The notes: generated from the sequence alone by a model not told the origin. Positions 20,220 to 31,469 are shown, numbered from the stretch's first letter. The stretch: DNA of 64,000 nucleotides from Pseudomonas sp. sp1636 (GCF_030376615.1 NZ_JARRAB010000024.1:1-64000); one strand, 5' to 3'. A program made the numbers and translations.

Positions 20220-20866
20220 TGTCTGTGGTAACCGCCAAGCACGCCGAAGAACTGGCGCAAGGCGCCCTCGAGCTGGGCGTCGAGGTATCGCCCAAGCAAC
20301 AAGAACAGCTGCTCGCCTACCTGGCCCTGCTTATCAAGTGGAACAAGGCCTACAACCTCACCGCGGTGCGCGACCCGGACGAAATGGTCTCGCGCCACTT
20401 GCTCGACAGCCTGAGCGTGGTGCCTTACGTGCGTGAGGCTGGGGATAACTGGCTGGACGTCGGCAGCGGCGGCGGCATGCCGGGCATTCCCCTGGCCATC
20501 CTGTTCCCCGAGCGGCGCTTCACCCTGCTCGACGCCAACGGCAAGAAGACCCGCTTCCTGACCCAGGTGAAGCTGGAGCTGAAACTGGCCAACCTGGAAG
20601 TTATCCACAGCCGGGTCGAAGCCTTCACGCCGCAGCAGCCATTCAGCGGTATCGTCTCCCGTGCGTTCAGCTCCCTGGAGGATTTCAGCAACTGGACCCG
20701 CCATCTCGGCGATGGCCAGAGCCAGTGGCTGGCCATGAAAGGCGTGCACCCGGACGACGAACTGCAAGCCCTGCCTGCCGACTTCCGTCTGGCCGCCACC
20801 CACGTGCTCAAGGTTCCCGGTTGCCAAGGTCAGCGCCATCTGCTGATACTGCGTCGCTCGGTCTAG
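20219..20866 (+). CDS. rsmG: 16S rRNA m7G527 methyltransferase RsmG
   Basis: The 215-residue protein carries the SAM-binding motif WLDVGSGGGMPGIPLAI and the upstream signature KWNKAYNLTAVRDPDEM. It methylates G527 of 16S rRNA; its loss gives low-level streptomycin resistance in other bacteria. Start and mnmG stop overlap (TGATG). Confidence 0.97.
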   Translation: MSVVTAKHAEELAQGALELGVEVSPKQQEQLLAYLALLIKWNKAYNLTAVRDPDEMVSRHLLDSLSVVPYVREAGDNWLDVGSGGGMPGIPLAILFPERRFTLLDANGKKTRFLTQVKLELKLANLEVIHSRVEAFTPQQPFSGIVSRAFSSLEDFSNWTRHLGDGQSQWLAMKGVHPDDELQALPADFRLAATHVLKVPGCQGQRHLLILRRSV

Positions 20867-20878
20867 GGGGAAGGCTAC

Positions 20879-21667
20879 ATGGCTAAAGTATTCGCAATCG
20901 CCAACCAGAAAGGCGGCGTGGGCAAGACCACCACCTGCATCAATCTGGCGGCCTCGCTGGTGGCGACCAAGCGCCGCGTGCTGCTGATCGACCTCGATCC
21001 ACAGGGCAACGCGACCATGGGCAGCGGTGTGGATAAACACGCCCTGGAACATTCGATCTACGACGTGCTGATCGGCGAATGCAACCTGGTCGAGGCCATG
21101 CAATATGCCGAACACGGCGGTTACCAGTTGCTGCCGGCCAACCGCGACCTGACCGCAGCGGAAGTCAGCCTGCTGGAAATGAAAATGAAGGAGAGTCGCC
21201 TGCGTAACGCCCTGGCGCCGATCCGCGAGAACTACGACTACATCCTCATCGACTGCCCGCCGGCGTTGTCGATGCTCACGGTCAATGCCCTGGTGGCCGC
21301 CGATGGGGTGATCATCCCCATGCAGTGCGAGTATTTCGCCCTGGAAGGTTTGAGCGACCTGGTCAACAGCATTCAGCGTATCGCCAAGATGCTCAATCCT
21401 GCGCTGAAGATCGAAGGCTTGTTGCGGACCATGTACGACCCGCGCATCAGCCTGACCAACGATGTCTCGGCGCAGCTCAAGGAACATTTCCCCGATACGC
21501 TGTACCAAACCGTTATCCCACGCAACGTGCGCCTGGCCGAGGCACCCAGCTACGGCATGCCGGCGTTGGTCTACGACAAGCAATCCCGTGGCGCCATTGC
21601 CTACCTGGCCTTGGCTGGCGAACTGGTTCGCCGCCAGCGCGCCAGCGCCCACACCGCAACCGCATAA
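20879..21667 (+). CDS. parA: Chromosome partition ATPase ParA (Soj)
   Basis: The 262-residue Walker-type ATPase begins MAKVFAIANQKGGVGKTTTCINLAASL (deviant Walker A) and has DLDPQGNATMG and DCPPALSMLTVNAL. It forms nucleoid-bound gradients that move ParB-parS complexes. It sits 12 bp after rsmG and 10 bp before parB. Confidence 0.97.
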   Translation: MAKVFAIANQKGGVGKTTTCINLAASLVATKRRVLLIDLDPQGNATMGSGVDKHALEHSIYDVLIGECNLVEAMQYAEHGGYQLLPANRDLTAAEVSLLEMKMKESRLRNALAPIRENYDYILIDCPPALSMLTVNALVAADGVIIPMQCEYFALEGLSDLVNSIQRIAKMLNPALKIEGLLRTMYDPRISLTNDVSAQLKEHFPDTLYQTVIPRNVRLAEAPSYGMPALVYDKQSRGAIAYLALAGELVRRQRASAHTATA

Positions 21668-21677
21668 GGAATTCCGC

Positions 21678-22550
21678 ATGGCCGCCAAGAAACGAGGGCT
21701 GGGACGAGGCTTGGACGCCCTGCTGGGTGGTACCACCGTCACTGCTCTGCAGGAAGAAGCCGCCCAGGCCGATAGTCGCGAGCTGCAGTACGTGCCACTG
21801 GAGCTGATCCAGCGCGGCAAGTACCAGCCACGCCGGGATATGGATGCCACCGCACTGGAGGAACTGGCCCAGTCGATCAAGGCTCAAGGCGTCCTGCAGC
21901 CGATCGTGGTGCGGCCGATTGGCCAAGGCCGTTTCGAGATAGTCGCCGGTGAGCGGCGTTGGCGTGCCTGCCAGCAAGCGGGCTTGGACAAGATCCCGGC
22001 GATGGTGCGTGATTTGCCCGACGAGGCGGCCATTGCCATGGCGCTGATCGAGAACATCCAGCGCGAAGACCTCAACCCGATCGACGAGGCCGTTGCCTTG
22101 CAACGGCTGCAGCAGGAATTCCAGCTGACCCAGCAGCAGGTGGCCGAAGCCGTGGGCAAATCCCGCGTGACCATCAGCAACCTGCTGCGCCTGCTCGCCC
22201 TGCCGGACGAGATCAAGACCCTGTTGGCTCATGGCGATCTGGAAATGGGCCATGCCCGTGCCTTGCTCGGTCTACCAGCTGAACAACAGGTCGAAGGGGC
22301 GCGACATGTTGTCGCACGCGGACTGACCGTGCGACAAACCGAAGCCCTGGTACGCCAGTGGTTGAACGGCAAACCCAAGGTCGAAGCAGTGGTCAAAGCC
22401 GACCCGGACATCAGTCGCCTGGAACAGCGCCTGGCCGAGCGCCTGGGCTCCCCGGTGCAGATCAAGCACGGGCAGAAGGGCAAAGGTCAACTGGTGATTC
22501 GCTACAGCTCGTTGGATGAATTGCAGGGCGTTCTGGCCCACATCCGCTGA
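21678..22550 (+). CDS. parB: Chromosome partition protein ParB (Spo0J)
   Basis: Start at ATG 21678 (MAAKKRGLGRGLDALLGG), the conserved N-terminus that contacts ParA; the open frame extends upstream inside parA. The 290 residues include the CTPase motif GERRWRACQQAG, ENIQREDLNPIDEA, and a helix-turn-helix (TQQQVAEAVGKSRVTISNLLRLL). It binds the parS sites seen in recF and spreads as a clamp. Confidence 0.97.
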   Translation: MAAKKRGLGRGLDALLGGTTVTALQEEAAQADSRELQYVPLELIQRGKYQPRRDMDATALEELAQSIKAQGVLQPIVVRPIGQGRFEIVAGERRWRACQQAGLDKIPAMVRDLPDEAAIAMALIENIQREDLNPIDEAVALQRLQQEFQLTQQQVAEAVGKSRVTISNLLRLLALPDEIKTLLAHGDLEMGHARALLGLPAEQQVEGARHVVARGLTVRQTEALVRQWLNGKPKVEAVVKADPDISRLEQRLAERLGSPVQIKHGQKGKGQLVIRYSSLDELQGVLAHIR

Positions 22551-22595
22551 AACAATTGACCATGTAGCGGCTTCAGCGAAATCACTACCTGGCAG

Positions 22596-22624
22596 TTGAA
22601 CCCTGGGGGTTAGCCCCCTATACT
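22596..22624 (+). promoter_or_regulatory. Sigma-70 promoter of the atp operon
   Basis: TTGAAC and TATACT are separated by exactly 17 bp, about 75 bp before atpI. The spacer holds a small GGGGG/CCCCC inverted repeat, which may double as the end of the parB transcript. Confidence 0.7.
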
Positions 22625-22697
22625 TTGCGCGCTTTTGTCGGCACGAAATATGCCAAGTCGTTGATTTGAGGCGGCCGACGCCGTGGGGACTGTGACG

Positions 22698-23105
22698 ATG
22701 GTTGTTCGCACGCCAAATCGCCTGCCCTTTCATCGTTTAGCGGTGTTTCCGGTCTTGCTGACCCAGCTGGCTGTACTACTGTTAGCGGCTGCGGCGCTGT
22801 ACGCCACACGCGGTGTGGTAAGTGGTTATTCGGGATTATGTGGCGGGCTGATTGCCTGGTTACCGAATCTGTACTTTGCCCACAAGGCGTTCCGTTTCAG
22901 TGGAGCGCGGGCCGCCCAGGCGATAGTCCGGTCTTTTTACGCCGGTGAAGCGGGCAAATTGATTTTGACGGCAGTGCTGTTTGCATTGACGTTTGCAGGC
23001 GTGAAGCCATTGGATGCGCTGGCGGTATTTGGCGTATTCCTGCTGACCCAATTGGTCAACTGGTTCGCGCCCTTGCTGATGAGAAAAAGACTTTCGAGAC
23101 CTTAA
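22698..23105 (+). CDS. atpI: ATP synthase protein I
   Basis: The 135-residue protein (MVVRTPNRLPFHRLAVFPVLL) has four membrane segments and the AtpI signature GLIAWLPNLYFAHKAFRFSGARAA. AtpI helps assemble the c-ring. The ATG at 22698 is preferred to an upstream GTG by alignment to the family N-terminus. First gene of the atp operon, 17 bp before atpB. Confidence 0.93.
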   Translation: MVVRTPNRLPFHRLAVFPVLLTQLAVLLLAAAALYATRGVVSGYSGLCGGLIAWLPNLYFAHKAFRFSGARAAQAIVRSFYAGEAGKLILTAVLFALTFAGVKPLDALAVFGVFLLTQLVNWFAPLLMRKRLSRP

Positions 23106-23121
23106 GGCGTTTGAGGCAAAC

Positions 23122-23991
23122 ATGGCAGAACAAACCGCTTCGGGCTATATCCAGCACCACTTGCAGAACCTGACTTATGGGCAGCTGCCTAATGGTGATT
23201 GGGGCTTTGCCCACACCGCACAAGAAGCCAAAGAAATGGGCTTTTGGGCTTTTCACGTTGACACCCTTGGCTGGTCCGTCGCACTGGGTCTGATTTTCGT
23301 ACTGCTGTTTCGCATGGCAGCGAAGAAAGCCACCTCTGGCCAACCAGGTGCCCTGCAGAACTTCGTTGAAGTGCTGGTCGGCTTTGTCGATGGTAGCGTG
23401 AAAGACAGTTTTCATGGACGCAACCCGGTCATTGCGCCGCTGGCCCTGACTATTTTCGTCTGGGTATTCCTGATGAACGCCATCGACCTGATTCCGGTCG
23501 ACTGGATCCCGCAGCTGGCGATTATGCTCAGCGGCGATGCACATATTCCGTTCCGCGCCGTTTCCACCACTGACCCGAACGCGACTCTGGGCATGGCCCT
23601 GTCGGTGTTTGCGCTGATCATTTTCTACAGCATCAAGGTCAAAGGTATCGGTGGTTTCATTGGCGAATTGACCCTGCACCCCTTCGGCAGCAAAAACCTG
23701 TTCGTCCAGGCGCTGCTGATTCCGATCAACTTCCTGCTTGAGTTTGTCACCCTGATCGCTAAGCCGATTTCCCTGGCTCTGCGTCTGTTCGGCAACATGT
23801 ACGCCGGCGAACTGGTGTTCATCCTGATCGCGGTGATGTTCGGCAGCGGTTTGCTCTGGCTAAGTGCCTTGGGCATTGCCTTGCAGTGGGCGTGGGCGGT
23901 ATTCCACATCCTGATCATCACCCTGCAAGCGTTCATCTTCATGATGTTGACCATCGTTTACCTATCGATGGCGCACGAAGACAACCACTAA
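23122..23991 (+). CDS. atpB: F1Fo ATP synthase subunit a
   Basis: The 289-residue membrane protein contains the conserved stator helix KPISLALRLFGNMYAGEL, with the essential arginine facing the c-ring, and FVTLIAKP before it. It forms the proton half-channels. Confidence 0.98.
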   Translation: MAEQTASGYIQHHLQNLTYGQLPNGDWGFAHTAQEAKEMGFWAFHVDTLGWSVALGLIFVLLFRMAAKKATSGQPGALQNFVEVLVGFVDGSVKDSFHGRNPVIAPLALTIFVWVFLMNAIDLIPVDWIPQLAIMLSGDAHIPFRAVSTTDPNATLGMALSVFALIIFYSIKVKGIGGFIGELTLHPFGSKNLFVQALLIPINFLLEFVTLIAKPISLALRLFGNMYAGELVFILIAVMFGSGLLWLSALGIALQWAWAVFHILIITLQAFIFMMLTIVYLSMAHEDNH

Positions 23992-24051
23992 GAGCGCAGC
24001 ACTCATTCTTATGCCCTCCCCTGCGGGAAAGGCCGATTAAGGGTGCGCTCT
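23991..24051 (+). repeat. Inverted repeat in the atpB-atpE gap
   Basis: AGAGCGCA (23991-23998) and TGCGCTCT (24044-24051) can pair across about 45 nt, enclosing smaller GC pairs. The stem begins on the last base of the atpB stop codon. In the mRNA it may act as a stability or processing element that helps express subunit c in excess. That role is inferred. Confidence 0.4.
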
Positions 24052-24154
24052 GCTCCAGGTGGACGCCCGCAAGGGCAACACAGGCAATGATTTAGCTTTA
24101 CCGCTTTACCTTAGAAAACCTTAAACCAATACGACATAAAAGTCGGGAGGAAAG

Positions 24155-24412
24155 ATGGAAACTGTAGTTGGTCTGACCGCGATCGCTGTAGCACTGCTGA
24201 TTGGCCTGGGTGCCCTGGGTACCGCCATTGGTTTCGGCCTGCTGGGCGGCAAGTTCCTGGAAGGCGCTGCGCGTCAGCCGGAAATGGTTCCGATGCTGCA
24301 AGTTAAAATGTTCATCGTCGCCGGTCTGCTCGACGCCGTGACCATGATCGGCGTTGGTATCGCACTGTTCTTCACCTTCGCGAACCCCTTCGTTGGTCAA
24401 ATTGCAGGCTAA
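24155..24412 (+). CDS. atpE: F1Fo ATP synthase subunit c
   Basis: The 85-residue hairpin protein has the Gly-rich first helix ([27 protein letters not shown]) and the second helix [20 protein letters not shown] with the proton-binding Asp. It follows a strong AGGAGG-like site, consistent with its high copy number in the ring. Confidence 0.98.
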
Positions 24413-24469
24413 TCACTCGATTATTCGAGTGGATTGGTTTGACGGACAACGAACGAGCGAGGTGTTGGC

Positions 24470-24940
24470 GTGAACATTAATGCAACCCTGATTGGCCAGT
24501 CCGTTGCCTTCTTCATCTTCGTGCTGTTCTGCATGAAGTTCGTATGGCCTCCGGTCATTACGGCTTTGCAGGAGCGTCAGAAGAAGATTGCAGACGGCCT
24601 GGACGCTGCTAGTCGTGCGGCTCGTGACCTGGAGTTGGCCCAAGAGAAAGTGGGTCATCAACTGCGCGAAGCCAAAGGCCAAGCAGCCGAAATCATTGAG
24701 CAAGCCAAGAAGCGCGGAACTCAGATCGTCGACGAAGCCCGTGAACAGGCCCGTGTCGAAGCTGACCGCGTGAAGGCTCAGGCTCAGGCCGAGATCGAAC
24801 AGGAACTGAACAGCGTCAAAGACGCCTTGCGTGCCCAAGTGGGTAGCCTGGCCGTCAGCGGTGCCGAGAAGATCCTGGGCGCATCCATCGACCAAAACGC
24901 GCATGCGGAGCTGGTTTCCAAACTGGCAGCCGAAATTTAA
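24470..24940 (+). CDS. atpF: F1Fo ATP synthase subunit b
   Basis: The 156-residue product starts at GTG and has one N-terminal membrane helix (TLIGQSVAFFIFVLFCMKFVWPPV) and a long charged coiled coil rich in Ala, Glu and Lys. It is the peripheral stator stalk. Confidence 0.97.
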   Translation: MNINATLIGQSVAFFIFVLFCMKFVWPPVITALQERQKKIADGLDAASRAARDLELAQEKVGHQLREAKGQAAEIIEQAKKRGTQIVDEAREQARVEADRVKAQAQAEIEQELNSVKDALRAQVGSLAVSGAEKILGASIDQNAHAELVSKLAAEI

Positions 24941-24954
24941 GCGAGGGCGCGATC

Positions 24955-25491
24955 ATGGCAGAACTGACCACGCTGGCCCGACCTTACGCCAAGGCTGCTT
25001 TCGAGTATGCCCAGGCCCATCAGCAACTGGCCTCTTGGTCAGCCATGCTTGGCCTGGCTGCTGCGGTGTCGCAAGACGACACCATCCAGCGCATGCTCAC
25101 GGCTCCGCGTCTGACGAGTACAGATAAGTCCACCACCTTCAATGAGGTGTGTGGTGACAAGTTCGATGCCCAGGTACGCAATTTCATCCATATCGTCGCC
25201 GAAAACGACCGCCTGGCCCTGTTGCCGGAGATCGTCGAGCTGTTCGAGCTGTACAAAGCCGAACAAGAAAAATCGGTCGATGTGGATGTCACCAGTGCCT
25301 TTGCATTGAGCGATGAACAGCAAGACAAACTCGCCAAGGTTCTCAGTGCACGGCTCGGCCGGGAAGTGCGCCTGCATGCTACGGAGGATACCAGCCTGAT
25401 CGGTGGTGTCGTGATCCGCGCCGGCGACCTGGTTATCGATGGCTCAGTTCGCGGCAAAATCGCGAAGCTGGCCGAAGCATTGAAATCTTGA
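24955..25491 (+). CDS. atpH: F1Fo ATP synthase subunit delta
   Basis: The 178-residue protein begins MAELTTLARPYAKAAFEYAQ and carries the C-terminal family signature DTSLIGGVVIRAGDLVIDGSVRGK. It joins F1 to the b stalk. Starts 14 bp after atpF. Confidence 0.97.
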   Translation: MAELTTLARPYAKAAFEYAQAHQQLASWSAMLGLAAAVSQDDTIQRMLTAPRLTSTDKSTTFNEVCGDKFDAQVRNFIHIVAENDRLALLPEIVELFELYKAEQEKSVDVDVTSAFALSDEQQDKLAKVLSARLGREVRLHATEDTSLIGGVVIRAGDLVIDGSVRGKIAKLAEALKS

Positions 25492-25512
25492 GTTTGAAGG
25501 GGCAGCAGAGCT

Positions 25513-27057
<1,545 letters not shown>

Positions 27058-27107
27058 GCCGCAGCGGAGGTCTGATGACCTCCGCCTGCTAACCCGATAG
27101 GTGTCAA

Positions 27108-27968
27108 ATGGCAGGCGCAAAAGAGATTCGCAGCAAGATTGCGAGCATCAAAAGCACGCAAAAGATCACCAGCGCCATGGAAAAGGTAGCTGTCAGCAAG
27201 ATGCGCAAGGCTCAAATGCGCATGTCTGCCAGCCGTCCTTATGCGGAGCGCATCCGCCAGGTGATTGGTCATCTGGCCAACGCCAACCCGGAATACCGTC
27301 ACCCATTCATGATCGAGCGCGAAGTCAAGCGCGTCGGCTATGTGGTGGTGAGCAGTGACCGTGGCTTGTGTGGTGGCCTCAATACCAACCTGTTCAAGGC
27401 CCTGGTCAAGGACATGTTGGTAAACCGCGAACAAGGTGTAGAGATCGATCTCTGCGTGATTGGCGGCAAGGGTGCGGCATTCTTCCGCAGCTTTGGCGGC
27501 AATATCGTTGCTGCGATCAGCCACCTGGGCGAAGAACCGTCGATCAACGATCTGATCGGTAGCGTCAAGGTCATGCTCGATGCGTACCTCGATGGCCGCA
27601 TCGACCGTTTGTCCGTGGTCTCCAACAAGTTCGTCAACACCATGACGCAACAGCCGGCAGTGGAACAGTTGATTCCCCTGGTGGCCGATTCGGATCAAAA
27701 GCTCAAGCATCACTGGGACTATCTCTATGAACCCGATGCCAAGGAGCTGCTGGACGGCTTGATGGTGCGCTACGTGGAGTCGCAGGTGTACCAGGCGGTG
27801 GTCGAGAACAACGCGGCTGAACAAGCGGCGCGGATGATCGCGATGAAGAACGCTACCGACAACGCCGGTGATCTGATCAGCGATTTGCAGCTGATCTACA
27901 ACAAGGCGCGTCAGGCGGCGATCACCCAAGAGATCTCGGAAATCGTTGGCGGCGCTGCCGCGGTCTGA
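27108..27968 (+). CDS. atpG: F1Fo ATP synthase subunit gamma
   Basis: The 286-residue protein begins MAGAKEIRSKIASIKSTQKITSAMEKVA and ends with the C-terminal helix ARQAAITQEISEIVGGAAAV, the rotor shaft of F1. Full length. Confidence 0.98.
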   Translation: MAGAKEIRSKIASIKSTQKITSAMEKVAVSKMRKAQMRMSASRPYAERIRQVIGHLANANPEYRHPFMIEREVKRVGYVVVSSDRGLCGGLNTNLFKALVKDMLVNREQGVEIDLCVIGGKGAAFFRSFGGNIVAAISHLGEEPSINDLIGSVKVMLDAYLDGRIDRLSVVSNKFVNTMTQQPAVEQLIPLVADSDQKLKHHWDYLYEPDAKELLDGLMVRYVESQVYQAVVENNAAEQAARMIAMKNATDNAGDLISDLQLIYNKARQAAITQEISEIVGGAAAV

Positions 27969-27998
27969 TACCGGTTCAAATATTCAGAGGATCCAGCT

Positions 27999-29375
27999 AT
28001 GAGTAGCGGACGTATCGTACAAATCATCGGCGCCGTGATCGACGTGGAATTCCCACGCGATCAGGTTCCGAGCATCTACGACGCCTTGAAAGTTCAAGGC
28101 GCCGAAACCACCCTGGAAGTTCAGCAGCAGCTGGGCGACGGCGTGGTGCGTACCATTGCGATGGGCTCGACCGAAGGCTTGAAGCGCGGTCTGGACGTCA
28201 ACAACACTGGCGCAGCCATCTCCGTACCGGTCGGTAAAGCGACCCTGGGCCGGATCATGGACGTGCTGGGCAACCCGATCGACGAAGCCGGTCCGATTGG
28301 CGAAGAAGAGCGCTGGGGTATTCACCGCGCTGCGCCTTCTTTCGCCGAGCAAGCGGGCGGCAACGACCTGCTGGAAACCGGGATCAAGGTTATCGACTTG
28401 ATCTGCCCGTTCGCCAAAGGCGGTAAGGTCGGTCTGTTCGGCGGTGCCGGTGTCGGCAAGACCGTCAACATGATGGAACTGATCCGTAACATCGCCATCG
28501 AGCACAGCGGTTATTCCGTGTTCGCCGGTGTGGGCGAGCGTACCCGTGAGGGTAACGACTTCTACCACGAGATGAAGGACTCCAACGTTCTCGACAAGGT
28601 AGCCCTGGTCTACGGTCAGATGAACGAGCCACCAGGCAACCGTCTGCGCGTAGCGTTGACCGGCCTGACCATGGCCGAGAAGTTCCGCGACGAAGGTAAC
28701 GACGTACTGTTGTTCGTCGACAACATCTACCGTTACACCCTGGCCGGTACCGAAGTATCCGCACTGCTCGGCCGTATGCCGTCGGCAGTAGGTTACCAGC
28801 CGACCCTGGCCGAAGAGATGGGCATCCTGCAGGAGCGTATCACCTCCACCAAGCAGGGTTCGATCACCTCAATCCAGGCCGTTTACGTACCTGCGGACGA
28901 CTTGACCGACCCGAGCCCGGCGACCACCTTCGCCCACTTGGACGCCACCGTCGTACTGTCGCGTGACATCGCTTCCCTGGGTATCTACCCGGCGGTCGAC
29001 CCGCTCGACTCCACTTCGCGTCAGCTCGACCCGAACGTGATCGGTCAAGAGCACTACGACACCGCCCGTGGCGTGCAGTACGTGCTGCAGCGTTACAAGG
29101 AACTCAAGGACATCATCGCGATTCTGGGTATGGACGAGCTGTCGGAAGCCGACAAGCAGTTGGTATCCCGTGCGCGTAAGATCCAGCGCTTCCTGTCGCA
29201 GCCGTTCTTCGTGGCCGAAGTCTTCACCGGTTCGCCAGGCAAGTACGTTTCCCTGAAGGACACCATCGCTGGTTTCAGCGGTATTCTGAAAGGCGATTAC
29301 GATCACCTGCCGGAGCAGGCGTTCTACATGGTCGGCGGCATCGAAGAAGCCATCGAGAAAGCGAAGAAACTGTAA
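27999..29375 (+). CDS. atpD: F1Fo ATP synthase subunit beta
   Basis: The 458-residue catalytic subunit has the P-loop GGAGVGKTVNMMELI, GERTREGNDFYHEM with the catalytic Glu, and the DELSEADK motif of the C domain. Full length. Confidence 0.99.
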   Translation: MSSGRIVQIIGAVIDVEFPRDQVPSIYDALKVQGAETTLEVQQQLGDGVVRTIAMGSTEGLKRGLDVNNTGAAISVPVGKATLGRIMDVLGNPIDEAGPIGEEERWGIHRAAPSFAEQAGGNDLLETGIKVIDLICPFAKGGKVGLFGGAGVGKTVNMMELIRNIAIEHSGYSVFAGVGERTREGNDFYHEMKDSNVLDKVALVYGQMNEPPGNRLRVALTGLTMAEKFRDEGNDVLLFVDNIYRYTLAGTEVSALLGRMPSAVGYQPTLAEEMGILQERITSTKQGSITSIQAVYVPADDLTDPSPATTFAHLDATVVLSRDIASLGIYPAVDPLDSTSRQLDPNVIGQEHYDTARGVQYVLQRYKELKDIIAILGMDELSEADKQLVSRARKIQRFLSQPFFVAEVFTGSPGKYVSLKDTIAGFSGILKGDYDHLPEQAFYMVGGIEEAIEKAKKL

Positions 29376-29417
29376 TCACCCGTGCGCCCGGCGACGGGCG
29401 CTTTTGTGAGGCTAGAT

Positions 29418-29846
29418 ATGGCTATGACAGTCCATTGCGACATCGTCAGCGCAGAAGGCGAAATCTTCTCCGGTCTGGTCGAGATGGTGATTGCGCACGG
29501 CAACCTGGGTGATCTGGGTATCGCTCTGGGGCACGCGCCGCTGATCACCGACCTCAAGCCGGGTCCGATTCGTCTGGTCATGCCGGGTGGCGAAGCCGAG
29601 GTGTATTACATCTCCGGTGGTTTCCTGGAAGTACAGCCGAACATGGTCAAGGTTCTTGCCGACACCGTGCAGCGCGCCGCCGACCTCGACGAAGCCTCTG
29701 CTCAGGAAGCCGTCAAGGCTGCCGAGAAGGCTCTGCACGAAAAAGGCGCCGAGTTCGACTATGGTTCCGCCGCCGCTCGCCTGGCCGAGGCTGCAGCTCA
29801 GCTGCGCACCGTCCAGCAGCTGCGCAAGAAGTTCGGCGGTAGCTGA
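29418..29846 (+). CDS. atpC: F1Fo ATP synthase subunit epsilon
   Basis: Start at ATG 29418 (MAMTVHCDIVSAEGEIFSGLVEMV), after GTGAGG. The 142 residues contain the beta sandwich with GDLGIALGHAPLITDLKPG and a C-terminal helical hairpin that inhibits ATP hydrolysis. Last gene of the operon; a strong terminator follows. Confidence 0.97.
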   Translation: MAMTVHCDIVSAEGEIFSGLVEMVIAHGNLGDLGIALGHAPLITDLKPGPIRLVMPGGEAEVYYISGGFLEVQPNMVKVLADTVQRAADLDEASAQEAVKAAEKALHEKGAEFDYGSAAARLAEAAAQLRTVQQLRKKFGGS

Positions 29847-29882
29847 TACCAGGCTAGTCGTTGCACTTCATCGCAAGCGAGT

Positions 29883-29908
29883 AAAAGGGTAGCCTTGGCT
29901 ACCCTTTT
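29883..29908 (+). terminator. Rho-independent terminator of the atp operon
   Basis: AAAAGGGTAGCC and GGCTACCCTTTT form a 12-bp stem with a two-base turn and run into a T-rich tail, 37 bp after atpC. Confidence 0.88.
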
Positions 29909-29941
29909 CTTTGTCCGTATTTTCTGGATCAGTGTCTGCCT

Positions 29942-31306
29942 ATGTCTCTCGATATCGTCATCCTCGCCGCCGGCCAAGGCACCCGCATGCGTTCCGCCTT
30001 GCCGAAAGTCCTGCATCCGGTCGCCGGTCAATCCATGCTCGGCCACGTCATCGACCGCGCCCGCCAGTTATCGCCTGCCGGCATCCATGTGGTGATCGGC
30101 CATGGCGCGGATCTGGTGCGCGAGCGACTGGCGGCCGACGACCTGAATTTCGTCCTGCAGCGCGAACAACTGGGTACCGGCCATGCCGTGGCCCAGGCCC
30201 TGCCTATGCTTTCCGCCGAACGCGTGCTGATTCTCTACGGCGATGTGCCGCTGATCGAAGCCGCTACCCTCGAGCGGTTGTTGGCGAAGGTCGCTGACGA
30301 GCAACTGGCGTTGTTGACCGTCGACCTCATCGATCCGACTGGCTACGGGCGCATCGTCCGCGATGCCAACGGTGTGGTGCAGGCGATTGTCGAGCACAAG
30401 GACGCCACCCCCGAACAACGGCAGATCTGCGAAGGCAACACCGGCATCCTCGCCGTCCCCGGCAAGCGCCTGGGCGACTGGCTCGGCCGGCTGTCCAACA
30501 GCAATGCCCAGGGCGAGTACTACCTCACCGACGTGATCGCCATGGCCGTGGCCGACGGCCTGGTGGTGGCCACCGAGCAGCCGCTGGACGCCATGGAAGT
30601 ACAGGGCGCCAATGACCGCCTGCAGCTGGCCGAGCTGGAGCGCCACTACCAGCAGCGTGCCGCCCGCAACCTGATGGTTCAGGGCGTGACCCTGCGCGAC
30701 CCGGCGCGTTTCGACCTGCGCGGCGAGGTGACGGTGGGCCGCGACGTGCTGATCGACATCAACGTGATCCTCGAAGGCCGGGTGGTCATCGAAGACGGTG
30801 TGCAGATTGGGCCGAACTGCGTGATCAAGGACAGCACCCTGCGCCAGGGCGCCGTGGTCAAAGCCAACAGCCATCTGGACGGCGCCGAACTGGGCGCGGC
30901 CAGCGACTGCGGCCCCTTCGCCCGTTTGCGCCCCGGCAGCGTGCTTGGCGCCAAGGCCCACGTCGGTAACTTCGTCGAACTGAAGAATGCCGTGCTCGGC
31001 GCAGGCGCCAAGGCCGGCCATCTGAGTTATTTGGGCGATGCCGAGATCGGCGCCCGCAGCAATATCGGTGCCGGCAGCATCACCTGCAACTACGACGGCG
31101 CCAACAAGTTCAAGACCGTGCTCGGCGAAGACGTGTTCATCGGCTCCAACAGCGCCCTGGTGGCGCCCGTCACCCTGGGCGACCGCGTCACCACTGGCGC
31201 CGGTTCGGTGATCACCGCCGATGTGCCGGCCGACACCCTGGCGGTCGGCCGTGCCAAGCAGCGCAACGTCGACGGCTGGAAGAGGCCGACCAAGATCAAG
31301 AAATAA
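29942..31306 (+). CDS. glmU: Bifunctional GlmU: glucosamine-1-P acetyltransferase / UDP-GlcNAc pyrophosphorylase
   Basis: The 454-residue protein has the uridyltransferase N domain (LAAGQGTRMRSALPKVLHPVAGQSML, YGDVPLI) and a left-handed beta-helix C domain with hexapeptide repeats and YLGDAEIGARSNIGAGSITCNYDG. It makes UDP-GlcNAc for peptidoglycan and LPS, using product of the pathway that glmS begins. Confidence 0.98.
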   Translation: MSLDIVILAAGQGTRMRSALPKVLHPVAGQSMLGHVIDRARQLSPAGIHVVIGHGADLVRERLAADDLNFVLQREQLGTGHAVAQALPMLSAERVLILYGDVPLIEAATLERLLAKVADEQLALLTVDLIDPTGYGRIVRDANGVVQAIVEHKDATPEQRQICEGNTGILAVPGKRLGDWLGRLSNSNAQGEYYLTDVIAMAVADGLVVATEQPLDAMEVQGANDRLQLAELERHYQQRAARNLMVQGVTLRDPARFDLRGEVTVGRDVLIDINVILEGRVVIEDGVQIGPNCVIKDSTLRQGAVVKANSHLDGAELGAASDCGPFARLRPGSVLGAKAHVGNFVELKNAVLGAGAKAGHLSYLGDAEIGARSNIGAGSITCNYDGANKFKTVLGEDVFIGSNSALVAPVTLGDRVTTGAGSVITADVPADTLAVGRAKQRNVDGWKRPTKIKK

Positions 31307-31310
31307 GGTC

Positions 31311-31387
31311 GTAGGATGGGTTGAGCGCAGCGATACCCATGCTGCCCAATTGATGGGTTACGCCGCTACGCGTCTAACCCATCCTAC
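31311..31387. repeat. Dispersed inverted-repeat element after glmU
   Basis: GTAGGATGGGTT and AACCCATCCTAC bound a 77-bp intergenic segment, with GATACCCATG and TGATGGGTTACGCC inside. Elements with GTAGGATGGGTT termini are common between genes in some Pseudomonas species and may act as terminators or small non-autonomous repeats. Confidence 0.6.
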
Positions 31388-31469
31388 AGCCTTTGGTCGT
31401 TTTCCCGCTTGACGGAAAAGCTTCATTAGGTTTTGATTCGCGCCATTATCTTTCGAATCGAAACTTAGC

